The notes under the pieces were generated by a model. The model was not told where the DNA came from and did no database searches. It saw only the letters and a list, made by a program, of their open reading frames with translations. A stretch of 40,712 nucleotides of DNA from Bacteroidota bacterium (GTDB lineage: Bacteria; Bacteroidota; Bacteroidia; AKYH767-A; OLB10), in NCBI GenBank assembly GCA_947447155.1, contig CANFIN010000013.1, forward strand, positions 1 to 40,712, written 5' to 3'. This document shows, one piece after another, positions 18,085 to 29,300 of this stretch. A program made the position numbers and the translations under genes. Each line of letters starts with the position of its first letter. Position 1 is the stretch's first letter.

Positions 18085-19401
18085 TTACAAATTTTCTAAA
18101 GCATCTTTTAAAAACATGCCGAATCGATAAACATCACTAAAACTATTATATAACGGCACCGGAGCTACGCGAATAACGCCACTTCCTCTGCCCTCTTGAT
18201 CGGGTTCACGCCAATCGGAAATAACACCTTTACTTGTTAAGATATCGAAAATTCTTTTGCCATCCGTTTCAAACTGTAATGAAAGTTGACAACCCTGTTG
18301 TTGGTCAGCAAATGGGGTTATCACATTTACTAAATCACTTTTATTACAACTTGTAAGCACCTCTGCAATTACAAATTTAAGGTACGATGTAAGCGCATGA
18401 CTTTTTTTCACTAATCGATCCAAACCTGCTTCATCAAACAATTCGAAAGAAGCTCGCAATGCTGCCATTTCTAAAATAGGAGCATTACTTAATTGCCAGC
18501 TATCAGCAGTGAGTACAGGCGTAAACTGATGTGGCATTTTAAACCTTGTTGAAGGATCATTACCCCACCACCCCGCAAAGCGTGGAAGATGTGAATTCTT
18601 TACATGCTTTTCATTCACATAAATTCCTCCTACGGTTCCAGGGCCACCGTTTAAATATTTGTAAGAGCACCATGCAGCAAAATCAACATTCCATTTATGC
18701 AACTCAAGTTTTAAGTTTCCTGCTGCGTGAGCTAAATCAAAACCTGAGTAAGCACCTACTTCATGTGCTGCTTCTGTTATTTTTTTAAAGTCGAGTACTT
18801 GTCCTGTGAAATAATGAACCCCACCAAACATAACTAACGCTAACTCATCACCGCAATCATCAATTGCTTGTAAAATATCCTTTTCATTAATTAATTCAGA
18901 GCCTTCTGTTGGCTCTATTTCAATAATTGCATCATCTGGATCGAAGCCATGAAAGCGAGCTTGTGACTGAAGAGCATAGCGATCAGAAGGAAATGCGCCT
19001 GCTTCACATATAATCTTATATCGATCTTTAGTTGGTCTGTAAAAAGAGACTAAAAGTAAATGAAGGTTCACCGTTAAGTGATTCATTATTGCAACTTCAA
19101 TAGGCTTTGCACCTACAATTCGTGCTGCAGAATTACGAACTAATTCATGATAGGCAAACCAACCTGTATCTTTTTTAAAATGACCTTCTACTCCTAACTG
19201 CGCCCAATCTGTTAATTCCTGATTGACATAAATAACAGCATTCTTAGGCTGTAATCCTAATGAGTTACCACAAAAGTAAACGGTATCCTCTCCATTGTGT
19301 TGAGGAATATTAAAACGGTCACGCATATACGCTAACTCGTCATTGCTGTCTAATTTTTCGCCAAAGGCTTTTGTGTTTTCGAATGTGTTCGTCAAACTCA
19401 T
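18085..19401 (-). CDS. kynU: Kynureninase
   Basis: YFCGNSLGLQPK, MNHLTVNLHLLLVSFYRPT, FDLAHAAGNLKLELHKWNVDFAAWCSYKYLNGGPG (PLP lysine). The tracked start at 19425 is TTG; ATG at 19401 (MSLTNTFEN) is preferred. Confidence 0.93.
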   Translation of the reverse strand: MSLTNTFENTKAFGEKLDSNDELAYMRDRFNIPQHNGEDTVYFCGNSLGLQPKNAVIYVNQELTDWAQLGVEGHFKKDTGWFAYHELVRNSAARIVGAKPIEVAIMNHLTVNLHLLLVSFYRPTKDRYKIICEAGAFPSDRYALQSQARFHGFDPDDAIIEIEPTEGSELINEKDILQAIDDCGDELALVMFGGVHYFTGQVLDFKKITEAAHEVGAYSGFDLAHAAGNLKLELHKWNVDFAAWCSYKYLNGGPGTVGGIYVNEKHVKNSHLPRFAGWWGNDPSTRFKMPHQFTPVLTADSWQLSNAPILEMAALRASFELFDEAGLDRLVKKSHALTSYLKFVIAEVLTSCNKSDLVNVITPFADQQQGCQLSLQFETDGKRIFDILTSKGVISDWREPDQEGRGSGVIRVAPVPLYNSFSDVYRFGMFLKDALENL

Positions 19402-19427
19402 TGTTTGAATTATTGATTTAAACAAAA

Positions 19428-19451
19428 GAAGGCACTCAAAAGAGTGCCTTC
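19428..19451 (-). terminator. Rho-independent terminator after coxA
   Basis: Perfect 10-bp inverted repeat GAAGGCACTC-aaaa-GAGTGCCTTC, followed on the minus strand by TTTTGTTT. Confidence 0.82.
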
Positions 19452-19469
19452 GCTAATTATTATTTTTTA

Positions 19470-21311
19470 TTACTGATCATGCGGTGTATTACTCTCAGGT
19501 GTTTCAGAAAAAGGAACTGTTTGAGGAATGAAATCATCTGGAGCACCTGGCTTACCATAATCATATGGCCAACGGTGAACTTCAGGAATAGCTCCTGGCC
19601 AATTACCATGTAAATGCTCTATAGGGGCTGTCCACTCAAGCGTATTTGCTTTCCATGGATTTTGAACAGATTTTTTACCGTATTTAATACTATAATAGAA
19701 ATTAAATAAGAATATAAATTGAGCTAAACCACCGATTATTGCAAATACAGTTACAATATGATTAATATTTACTAAAGTATCAAACGCATCGTATGAAGTA
19801 AAAGCATAATAACGGCGAGGCAAACCCGCTAATCCTAAGAAATGCATTGGGAAGAAAGTACCATACAATCCGATTAATGTTAACCAGAAGTGAATGAAAC
19901 CTAATTTCATATTCATCATTCTTCCGTACATACGCGGGAACCAATGATAAACACCAGCAAACATTCCGAAGAAAGCAGAAGACCCCATTACGATATGGAA
20001 ATGAGCAACTACGAAATAAGTATCATGAACGTTTATATCTAATGCTGAATCACCTAAAATGATACCTGTTAATCCACCGGTAATGAACGTAGATACTAAG
20101 CCAATTGCAAACAACATCTGAGGGGTAAATTGAATATTACCTCTCCATAACGTTGTGATATAGTTGAACACTTTTACAGCGGAAGGAATCGCAACTAATA
20201 ATGTTGTAAATACGAATACTGAACCTAAGAACGGATTCATACCTGTTACGAACATATGGTGCCCCCATACAACGAACGATAAGAAAGCGATTACTAAAAT
20301 TGAACCTATCATGGCTTTATAACCAAAGATTGGCTTACGTGAATTTACAGATATTACTTCAGAAGTTAAACCAAGGGCTGGTAATAATACGATATAAACC
20401 TCTGGGTGACCTAAGAACCAGAATAAATGCTGATATAAAATTGGGGAACCACCCGCATGATCTAATGGAGCACCATCAATAAATATGTCACTCAAATAGA
20501 AACTAGTTCCAAAACTCCTATCAAATACTAGTAGTAATGCTGCAGCTAATAAAACAGGGAAAGATAATACTCCTAAAATCGCAGTAACAAAGAACGCCCA
20601 TATTGTTAATGGAAGGCGTGTCATCTTCATACCTTTGGTTCTTAAGTTAATAACTGTAGTGATATAGTTTATACCACCTAATAATGATGAGGCAATAAAG
20701 AAAACCATTGAAATCAGCCACAACGTCATACCTAAACCAGAGCCAGGTATTGCTTGTGGTAATGCGCTTAAAGGAGGATAAACTGTCCAACCACCAGATG
20801 CAGGACCTGATTCTATTCCTAAAGACACAAGCATTATAACACTTGATAAAGCAAAGAACCAAAATGACAAGGCATTCAAAAATCCTGATGCCATATCACG
20901 TGCTCCCACCTGAAGAGGAATGAGTAGATTAGAGAAGGTACCACTTAACCCCCCTGTTAATACAAAGAATACCATGATTGTTCCGTGGATGGTAACTAAT
21001 GCAAGATAAAATCCTGGATCTAGTTTACCATCTTTTCCCCACTTACCAATGATGTCTTGCAAGAAAGGAATTTTTGCATCAGGCCAAGCCAATTGCATAC
21101 GGAATATTAGCGACATAAACATCGCTATAAATGCCATGAGAATCGCAGTATTCAAATACTGCTTGGCAATCATTTTATGATCGGTTGAAAATATATATTT
21201 CGACCAGAAATTATCGTCGTGATCGTGATCATGATCATGATGATCATGAGTGTGACCATGTGCATCTGCGTGTGCACTATGAGCAATGTGTTTATTTGGA
21301 GTCACTTCCAT
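19470..21311 (-). CDS. ctaD: Cytochrome c oxidase subunit I (A1-type)
   Basis: FWFLGHPEVYIVLLPALG, VVWGHHMFVTGM, HDTYFVVAHFHIVMGSSAFFGMFAGVYHWFPRMYGR. His-rich N-terminus. Confidence 0.95.
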   Translation of the reverse strand: MEVTPNKHIAHSAHADAHGHTHDHHDHDHDHDDNFWSKYIFSTDHKMIAKQYLNTAILMAFIAMFMSLIFRMQLAWPDAKIPFLQDIIGKWGKDGKLDPGFYLALVTIHGTIMVFFVLTGGLSGTFSNLLIPLQVGARDMASGFLNALSFWFFALSSVIMLVSLGIESGPASGGWTVYPPLSALPQAIPGSGLGMTLWLISMVFFIASSLLGGINYITTVINLRTKGMKMTRLPLTIWAFFVTAILGVLSFPVLLAAALLLVFDRSFGTSFYLSDIFIDGAPLDHAGGSPILYQHLFWFLGHPEVYIVLLPALGLTSEVISVNSRKPIFGYKAMIGSILVIAFLSFVVWGHHMFVTGMNPFLGSVFVFTTLLVAIPSAVKVFNYITTLWRGNIQFTPQMLFAIGLVSTFITGGLTGIILGDSALDINVHDTYFVVAHFHIVMGSSAFFGMFAGVYHWFPRMYGRMMNMKLGFIHFWLTLIGLYGTFFPMHFLGLAGLPRRYYAFTSYDAFDTLVNINHIVTVFAIIGGLAQFIFLFNFYYSIKYGKKSVQNPWKANTLEWTAPIEHLHGNWPGAIPEVHRWPYDYGKPGAPDDFIPQTVPFSETPESNTPHDQ

Positions 21312-21357
21312 GTGAAAGTTATTTTTCGTTTACTTGGTTAAACAATTATTTAATTAA

Positions 21358-22398
21358 CTAGTTTGTTCCGGTTGTTGAAGTTGACATCATTTCAGCTGTA
21401 GCAGAAGACGAAGCAGGAGCTATGGTGTCTGCTGCTGCAGGGAATACTAATGGTTGCGTTTTCAACCAATCCTGATATTCAGCCATTTCAACAACTCGAA
21501 CTGGCATTTTCATATTGTAATGCGCAACTCCGCAAACTTTATTACAAAGCATTACATACTCAAACTTTGGATTTTTCGTTTCTTTTTGCATTTCAGCAGT
21601 TGTCATCGTTGGCTTAAATGAGAAACGAGTTGTCATACCTGGAACTGCATTCATTTGTACTCGGAAGTGAGGTAGATAAACAGAGTGGATAACGTCACGT
21701 GAGTTAATTACCAACTCTATTTCAGCTCCTTTTGGCATTACTAATTCCTTCGCGATGATATCATCAGCTGAGGAATTATCAGATGAATCAACTCCTAAAG
21801 GATTTGCATCACTAATTAAACGGAAGTTCGTTTTAGCTAATGTTTTATCAGCACCAGCATAACGGGCAGTAAAATCAAATTGCTTTGCATAAATCTGAAT
21901 CTTCAATCCATCCATCTTATCAGATTTGTTGGTAATATCATTCCACTCACGCAATCCAGTTACAATTAATGAGGCTAAAACAATGGTTGGGATAATTGTC
22001 CAAACTGCTTCCAATTTATTATTATCATGAAAATAGAAGGATCTTCTATTTTTATTGAATTTGTATTTGAATGCAAAGAAGAACAATAGGATTTGTGTAA
22101 TCAGGAATGTGATAAATAACACGATCCAGTTTACTGACATTAAATTATCAATTGTAACACCATGCTCTGATGCAGAAACAGGCAGCATCAATGGAGAATA
22201 CGCATTAATAAGATAAAACATGGTAATTATTCCTACAATTAAGAATGTAAGCATACCGATACTGTTCCAGCGGTTTGCACTTTCCTGTTCTGCTTCTTCG
22301 TTTTCTTCCGAAAGCTTAGATGCTATTGCCGCTACATTGGCTAGGCGAACTAAAACAAGAGTTCCAAAAACGACTGCTAAGATGAGCAAGATGTTCAT
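21358..22398 (-). CDS. coxB: Cytochrome c oxidase subunit II
   Basis: Two TM helices, periplasmic cupredoxin domain with CuA motif CNKVCGVAHYNM, and LPHFRVQMNAVPGM. Confidence 0.92.
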   Translation of the reverse strand: MNILLILAVVFGTLVLVRLANVAAIASKLSEENEEAEQESANRWNSIGMLTFLIVGIITMFYLINAYSPLMLPVSASEHGVTIDNLMSVNWIVLFITFLITQILLFFFAFKYKFNKNRRSFYFHDNNKLEAVWTIIPTIVLASLIVTGLREWNDITNKSDKMDGLKIQIYAKQFDFTARYAGADKTLAKTNFRLISDANPLGVDSSDNSSADDIIAKELVMPKGAEIELVINSRDVIHSVYLPHFRVQMNAVPGMTTRFSFKPTMTTAEMQKETKNPKFEYVMLCNKVCGVAHYNMKMPVRVVEMAEYQDWLKTQPLVFPAAADTIAPASSSATAEMMSTSTTGTN

Positions 22399-22447
22399 AT
22401 CGAGTGTTGGTTGAGGGGATATTGAATTATTAAATTATTTCTTTTAA

Positions 22448-23707
22448 TTAAATAGCGTGATGTAAACTCTCTTCAAGCATTGGGTGATTTTTGGCAATCA
22501 ATGGAGCCTTGCTTAAATGATGTTGAACAAGGTACATGAACAATCCGATAAACCCTAATGTAGTTCCAATTTCCATTAAGCCAACTGATCCTAACGTTAA
22601 TGAATGACCGTGGTGAGCACCTGCTTCAGCAGCATGGTGACCAGCAGTTAACATTGAACCAGGGATTACCATTACAAATGTATCTATCCAGTGACCGATG
22701 AAGATTACTATTGACATATACATTAGTAAGTATAATTTTCTTTTTGCATCTCTTGTCATTAAGATCACGAATGGTGCGATGAAGTTAATGAAGAAAGACC
22801 CTAACCACATTCCACGATAGTGATCCTGACGCAACATAAAGTAAGTTACTTCTTCTGGAATATTAGCATACCAGATTAACATAAATTGGCAGAACCATAA
22901 GTATGTCCAGAAAATACTGAAAGCAAACATAAACTTACCGATATCATGTAAATGATGTTCTGTAACTTCTTGTAAATATCCCTTAGACTTAAGATAAGTA
23001 ATTGTAAAAATTAATGCTGCAATTGAAGTAATGAACATACCCGCAAATGTATACCATGCGAATAGCGTGCTATACCAATGTGTATCAATACTCATGATAA
23101 AATCCCACGACATTATTGACTCAGTTGCTGCGAACAACACTAAGAACTTAGCTGCAGCTCCTCTGTTCTTTTTCCAATAACCTGCACCATCACCTTCATC
23201 GCTTAACAAAGAATTCTTTCTAAATAATTTTGCGAAATAAGTCCATATTGCAAAATAAGCAACAACACGAATCCAGAAGAAAGCTGGATTTAAAAATGCG
23301 CTTTTGCCTGCAATAATTGCATCATAATTTTCAGAGCCAGGAGTTGTAATTCCTGGAGCCATCCAATGATAAAGCGACTGACCTCCGAATGCAATTATTA
23401 AAATCATTATTATCCCTGCAACTGGCAATGCTTGACCCATTGCTTCTACTGGTCTTTTGATTACTGCGCTCCATCCTACCTCTGCAACATATTGTACTGC
23501 TAAGAAGAAAGTTGCACATAAAGCCATTCCCATGAACATAAAGTTGTTCATCAATAAGTTTGACCATGTTTGAGTGTGATGCGTTGCAAACTGTGAAATG
23601 ATTGCTATTAATCCAATAATAATCATTACGCCTGCAATCATTCTGTTTTTGCGGGTAAATTCGTATGGTTTCGTACTTGTTACCTCAATATGTTGATGGT
23701 GTCCCAT
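22448..23707 (-). CDS. actF: Alternative complex III quinol:cytochrome c oxidoreductase membrane subunit ActF
   Basis: Multi-TM NrfD-like protein (SIMSWDFIMSIDTHWYSTLFAWYTFAGMFIT) in the conserved actA-F order. Confidence 0.85.
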   Translation of the reverse strand: MGHHQHIEVTSTKPYEFTRKNRMIAGVMIIIGLIAIISQFATHHTQTWSNLLMNNFMFMGMALCATFFLAVQYVAEVGWSAVIKRPVEAMGQALPVAGIIMILIIAFGGQSLYHWMAPGITTPGSENYDAIIAGKSAFLNPAFFWIRVVAYFAIWTYFAKLFRKNSLLSDEGDGAGYWKKNRGAAAKFLVLFAATESIMSWDFIMSIDTHWYSTLFAWYTFAGMFITSIAALIFTITYLKSKGYLQEVTEHHLHDIGKFMFAFSIFWTYLWFCQFMLIWYANIPEEVTYFMLRQDHYRGMWLGSFFINFIAPFVILMTRDAKRKLYLLMYMSIVIFIGHWIDTFVMVIPGSMLTAGHHAAEAGAHHGHSLTLGSVGLMEIGTTLGFIGLFMYLVQHHLSKAPLIAKNHPMLEESLHHAI

Positions 23708-23735
23708 AATTAATCGTTGATCGGTATTGAAATGA

Positions 23736-24368
23736 TTAAGGCTTTACCTTGGTTGAATCGGTTGTAGTTGTAATAGAAGCGACAGGCTTGTTGTCGTTTT
23801 GTAATTGATGGATATACATTACAATTCTCCATCTGTCTTCTGGATTAATTTGAGATGCATGTGATCCCATTAAGTTAATTCCGTAAGTAATAGTATGGAA
23901 AATTTTTCCATCTGTTAAATCACGCATTGATCCTCCACGAGAAGAATTTCCTTTTGAATATGATGGAGGCGGTGGAAACTTACCCAATGCAACGATACTA
24001 CCATCTCCTTGACCAGAAGCACCATGACAATGCACGCAATAAATTTCATATTGACGCTTACCTTCACTCACATTCTGTTCTGTTAAAGGAAGCGGATTTT
24101 TAACATCTCTTCCAGCTGCTTCATATCCTTCGTTTGATGAAGGGTAATTGAAGAAAGTATAATTACGAGGAATAGTTCCTTTAACAGGAGCTTGCATCGT
24201 TAAACTATCTGGGAAGTTAGGGTTGTTAGTATACACTTCGTAAGAAGGAGAACGATACATGTCGGGCATGTATTCTAACCCTGTGCTTTTCGGATCTTTA
24301 CTACAAGAAGCAGCCAACATCACCACTGATGTTACTCCGACGTATAGAATTTTGGAAGTTATCTTCAT
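23736..24368 (-). CDS. actE: Alternative complex III monoheme cytochrome c lipoprotein ActE
   Basis: Lipobox MLAASC; single heme site CVHCH; position in the cluster. Confidence 0.87.
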   Translation of the reverse strand: MKITSKILYVGVTSVVMLAASCSKDPKSTGLEYMPDMYRSPSYEVYTNNPNFPDSLTMQAPVKGTIPRNYTFFNYPSSNEGYEAAGRDVKNPLPLTEQNVSEGKRQYEIYCVHCHGASGQGDGSIVALGKFPPPPSYSKGNSSRGGSMRDLTDGKIFHTITYGINLMGSHASQINPEDRWRIVMYIHQLQNDNKPVASITTTTDSTKVKP

Positions 24369-24410
24369 ATCCTTGATTGCGATGGATTTTGAATAATCGC
24401 TATTTAATTA

Positions 24411-24938
24411 TTATGATTTAAATTCAACTGCACCCGCAGCTTTTACTAATGATTCAACTTTTGCGATATCTGTATCATCCTTTACCTGAATAGTCATTAC
24501 GAAATGATCATCAGCCATTCTTGGATGAATTACATGAGGCTCTACACCTGGAAGAATTTTACTTCTTAATAAGAATGTAATTACCATTCCGTGTGCAGCA
24601 CATAATACTGTACTTTCAAATGTTACAGGAATAAATGCTGGTAAGTTTTTATAAAATGCAAAACTTGGTTTACCGCCAATATCCATTGGCCAATCGAAGA
24701 TGTTCATATAATACATCATCAACAAGGCTAAGCTTAAACCTGTCATACCGTATAAGAATGCACAGATAGATATTCTTGTTCTTGCCAATCCTAATTCATG
24801 ATCTAATCCGTGAATTGGAAATGGGGAGATTACATCTTTTACTTTTAGTCCTTGACTACGCAATGTTCCAATAGCATTTACCACTACTTCATCATCATTG
24901 AAGATGCCGTAAACGAATTTTTTTTCTGCAGCGCTCAT
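24411..24938 (-). CDS. actD: Alternative complex III subunit ActD (DUF3341)
   Basis: YGIFNDDEVVVNAIGTLRSQGLKVKDVISPFPIHGLD...; two TM helices; cluster position. Confidence 0.87.
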   Translation of the reverse strand: MSAAEKKFVYGIFNDDEVVVNAIGTLRSQGLKVKDVISPFPIHGLDHELGLARTRISICAFLYGMTGLSLALLMMYYMNIFDWPMDIGGKPSFAFYKNLPAFIPVTFESTVLCAAHGMVITFLLRSKILPGVEPHVIHPRMADDHFVMTIQVKDDTDIAKVESLVKAAGAVEFKS

Positions 24939-24949
24939 ATGTGTTCGTC

Positions 24950-26335
24950 TTAGTGATTTGATTGATTTGATTTTTTCTTAGCTCCTTCGGAAGAAGACTT
25001 CACAATTGTTTTCAATTCACTCATTGCGATTACTGGGAATACACGAGCAAATAATAAGAAACAAGTGAAGAATAATCCGATTGAACCGATAAAGATCCCT
25101 GCTTCTACCCAAGTTGGATGATACATTGTCCAGCTTGAAGTAATATAGTCACGGTGCAAAGAGGTAACAATAATTACGAATCGCTCGAACCACATTCCGA
25201 TATTTACGAAAATCGAAATGATGAATGTTGCGAATACATTTTCACGAAGTTTAGAAGACCAGAACAATTGAGGCGTGATAACATTACATGTCATCATACT
25301 CCAATATGCCCACCAGTAAGGACCAGTAGCACGATTAATAAATGCATATTGTTCGTATTCAACTCCTGAATACCATGCAATGAAGAACTCTGTTAAATAT
25401 GCTACTCCTACAATTGAACCAGTAATTAAAATTACTCTGTTCATCATGTCGATGTGATAAATTGTGATATAATCTTCTAAGTTCAATACTTTACGAACGA
25501 TAATTAATAACGTCTGCACCATTGCGAATCCTGAGAAGATTGCACCAGCTACGAAGTAAGGAGGGAAAATTGTTGTATGCCATCCTGGAACTATCGATGT
25601 AGCAAAGTCCATTGATACGACCGAGTGAACTGACAATACAAGTGGAGTAGATAAACCAGCAAGTACCAGAGAGACCTCTTCGAAACGTTGCCAGTTTTTA
25701 GCTGTTCCTACCCATCCAAAACTTAAAATAGTATAAATTCTTTTTGACCATTTAGTTTTAGCACGGTCACGGATTGCCGCAAAATCAGGAATAAGACCTG
25801 TATACCAGAAAACGATAGAAACAGAGAAGTAAGTTGAGATTGCGAATACGTCCCATACAAGTGGTGAGTTAAAGTTTACCCATAACGAACCAAATTGATT
25901 TGCTAATGGTAAAGGCCAGTAACCAACCCACGGGCGCCCCATATGCGATAAGATAAACGTTGCAGCACAAATAACGGCGAAGATGGTCATCGCCTCTGCC
26001 GAACGGTTAATAGATAAACGCCATTTTTGACGGAACAACAATAAAATTGCTGAGATTAATGTACCAGCGTGACCAATACCTACCCACCATACGAAATTGG
26101 TGATATCCCACGCCCAACCTACTGTTTTATTTAATCCCCATACACCGAGACCTGTTCCCAATGTATATGATACAGAAATGATCCACCAAAGCAAACCGGC
26201 AACAGCTACTGTAAAAGCCATTTTCCACCATTTGTTTGCTTTCGACTCAACCGGGCGACAAACATCTTCTGTGATGTCGTGCCATGTTTTCTCTCCTAAA
26301 ATAAGAGGGGGTCTAAGTTCCGATTCTTTATGCAT
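24950..26335 (-). CDS. actC: Alternative complex III NrfD-like quinol subunit ActC
   Basis: NFVWWVGIGHAGTLISAILLLFRQKWR, SVVSMDFATSIVPGWHTTIFPPYFVAGAIFSG; polysulfide reductase NrfD family. Confidence 0.9.
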   Translation of the reverse strand: MHKESELRPPLILGEKTWHDITEDVCRPVESKANKWWKMAFTVAVAGLLWWIISVSYTLGTGLGVWGLNKTVGWAWDITNFVWWVGIGHAGTLISAILLLFRQKWRLSINRSAEAMTIFAVICAATFILSHMGRPWVGYWPLPLANQFGSLWVNFNSPLVWDVFAISTYFSVSIVFWYTGLIPDFAAIRDRAKTKWSKRIYTILSFGWVGTAKNWQRFEEVSLVLAGLSTPLVLSVHSVVSMDFATSIVPGWHTTIFPPYFVAGAIFSGFAMVQTLLIIVRKVLNLEDYITIYHIDMMNRVILITGSIVGVAYLTEFFIAWYSGVEYEQYAFINRATGPYWWAYWSMMTCNVITPQLFWSSKLRENVFATFIISIFVNIGMWFERFVIIVTSLHRDYITSSWTMYHPTWVEAGIFIGSIGLFFTCFLLFARVFPVIAMSELKTIVKSSSEGAKKKSNQSNH

Positions 26336-26378
26336 AGACGAATTATTACTTCGTTAATTAGTTTATTAGTTTTTGATA

Positions 26379-29300
26379 TTAGCTCTTATTACGAACTTTT
26401 GTTTGATAGAATACTGATGGTTGAACATCCAACTCTGCTAGTAAATGGTAGCTTCTAGGATCTTTAAACAAGTTACTTACTTCACTGTTCTTATCGTTGA
26501 AGTCGCCAAATACTATTGCATTTGTAGGACAAGCCTGAGCACAAGCAGTTTTGATTTCACCATCATTTGGACGACGACCAGCTTTCTTAGCTTCTAACTT
26601 ACCATATTGAATACGTTGAACGCACATTGAACATTTTTCCATTACCCCACGAGAACGAACCACAACATCTGGATTTAATACCATCTTGCCTAAGTTGTCT
26701 TGCATGTTATAAGGGAACTGATCATTATCGCTATACTTAAACCAGTTAAAGCGACGAACTTTATAAGGACAGTTGTTAGCACAATAACGAGTACCAACAC
26801 AACGGTTATATGCCATCATGTTTAAGCCTTCGCTGCTATGAGTTGTAGCTGCTACTGGACAAACTGTTTCACAAGGAGCATGATTACAATGCTGACACAT
26901 TACCGGTTGGAAGAATACCTCAGGATTATCTGCCCCTGGTTTTTCCATTTCACCGTACATGCTCAACTTACCTAATCCTTTCTCACCTGCATTTTCTTTT
27001 GTTGTATCACTGCTATAGTAACGGTCGATACGAATCCAATGCATTTCACGTGCACGTCCGATTTCATCCTTACCAACTACAGGAACATTATTTTCTGCAT
27101 TACAAGCAACAACGCAAGATCCGCAACCGATACATGCATTTAAGTCGATGCCTAATCCCCAACTATGGTTCGGACGATCAAATCCTGGATTTTCAGTAGT
27201 AGCCCAAAGGTTTAATTCTTCTGGCTTTTTCTTTCCATATGGAGAATCAATTAATTCTTGTTCGTTACCTGATTTATCATCTTTTAACCACTTGCTTAAA
27301 GTAGTTTCTTTCACGATTTCACGACCCATCATAGTATGATGTGTTTGTGTAGCCGCTAAAGTATGATCATCTTCTACTGTTTTCGTCACTGTTGCATTTG
27401 CTGCAATCATTGATAAAGAGCCATTAGTTAAAGTCACGAATGGATAAGCGTTAAAGCCTACTCCATTTCCAGCTTTACCAGCTGCTGTTCTTCCATATCC
27501 TACAGCTACAGCGATTGTATTATCTGCCATTGCTGGTTGTAAAAACACAGGACCTTTTATAGATGTATTACCAACTTTTACCTCGATAATATTTCCTTGA
27601 GCAACTTTTAATTTCTCAGCGTAGGAAGGAAGAATTGCAAAATAATTATCCCAACAAACTTTAGAGATTGGATCAGGTAATTCCTGTAACCAAGGATTGT
27701 TTGCCTGATTACCATTTGCAATACCTGTTTTCTCATATAACATAACATCAGTTCCTGCTGAAGGCTTCATTAATTTTGAAGCAGCATCGCTTACATTTCC
27801 AGCAAAAGTTGCTGATGTTGTAGCTGGAGTCGCAGCATCAAAAACTCCATCTTGTAAAGATTTTGTCCAAAATGCTTCGAACGATGTCATGCCCGATTGC
27901 TTTGGAAAAATATTAGCTTCCCAATTAGCACGAACATATGTATAATAATCTGCCACCTGAACACCTGCCCATTTCAATAAACTTTCAGCTGCCTGACGAG
28001 TACTGAATAAAGGACGAATTGTAGGTTGCATTAATGAGTAACGATTTGTGTAAGGCTCTACATCTCCCCAAGACTCAAGGTAGTGGTGATCAGGACATAC
28101 ATAATCACATTTAGAAGCTGTTTCATCATTACGATCTGAAAGGGAAATTTTGGTTCCTACTTTCGCAATTGCTTCAGACATTGAAGGCATTGTATAAACT
28201 GGATTCGTATTCCAGAAAATTACAGCACCTACCTGACCAGCATTCATTGATTGCATTAACTCAGCAACTGAAGCATCATTACTTGAACGAAGATTACAAG
28301 CTGAATCAAGACTGATTGTATTTCCGTAGCTACCAAGCATGTTATTGATAGCATTCACTAGTACTTGTTCATTAGGATCATTTGATCCGCTTACTACTAA
28401 TGCTTTTCCTTTAGCAGCCCATAATTCATGAGCAACCTTATCAGCAGCCTTATCAAACGATGAAGATCCTGCAGAAACAGAAGAACCACCCGCTAATGCT
28501 GCTACCTTATTATAAAGAGCTGCAACAGCAGAAGATAATTCACTAGGTTTTATTTTATAACGACTATCCGCATTAGAACCAGTTAAAGAAAGTGTTGATT
28601 CAACTTGAATATGGCGAGACATTGTTCTCTTTCCATTTCTCAATTTTCTACCAACACCATACTGACCAGCAAATTCAATTGGAGAAATCCAGTTTGATAA
28701 AAAGTCGGCAGCGAAACTTACAATGATTTCAGCCTTATCAAAACTATAAGAAGGAACGATTGCCTTTCCGAAAGACATTTCATTACCTTTTACAATTCCG
28801 TGGTAAGAAACAGCATCATAAGTAACTAATGAAGCAGTAGTATATTTTGCAGAAAAATCAGCGATTGCTTTTTTTGCTGAAGGACTTGCATTAGAAGATG
28901 CTACAATTGCAATTTTCTTTCCTGCACTTACAGCAGCAGTTAACTTAGCTGTAATATCCGCATCTATAGTTTTCCAATCTGATTTTTGTCCACCTTTTAA
29001 AGGAGTAGCTAATCGAGCGCTGTCATAAAGACTAAGAACAGACCCTTGAACACGTGCGTTTGTTCCACCTTTAGTAACACCAGATAAATCATTTCCTTCA
29101 ATTTTGATTGGGCGCCCTTCGCGTGTTTTTACTAAAACACTGCAATAATCAGTACCATCGTAATAAGAAGATGCATAATAATTAGGAATACCTAATGTAA
29201 TTTCTTCTGGCTTAGACACATAAGGAATTGCCTTTTTTACTGGCGCATCACAAGCCGCTAATGATGCGGCAGCAACACTAAATCCTAAGAATTTAAGGAA

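Noticed and set aside
20647-20862. Antisense and alternate-frame ORFs within the coxA-actA operon (also 20300..20482, 23331..23567, 25154..25369, 26097..26357, 26999..27199, 27148..27339, 29781..29972)
   Set aside because: All lie inside clearly identified respiratory genes and have low-complexity or Cys/His/Ser-rich shadow-frame composition.
21215-21260. GATCAT-rich simple repeat considered as a regulatory or phase-variable tract
   Set aside because: It is in-frame coding sequence for a His/Asp-rich N-terminus; nothing in the sequence shows phase variation.
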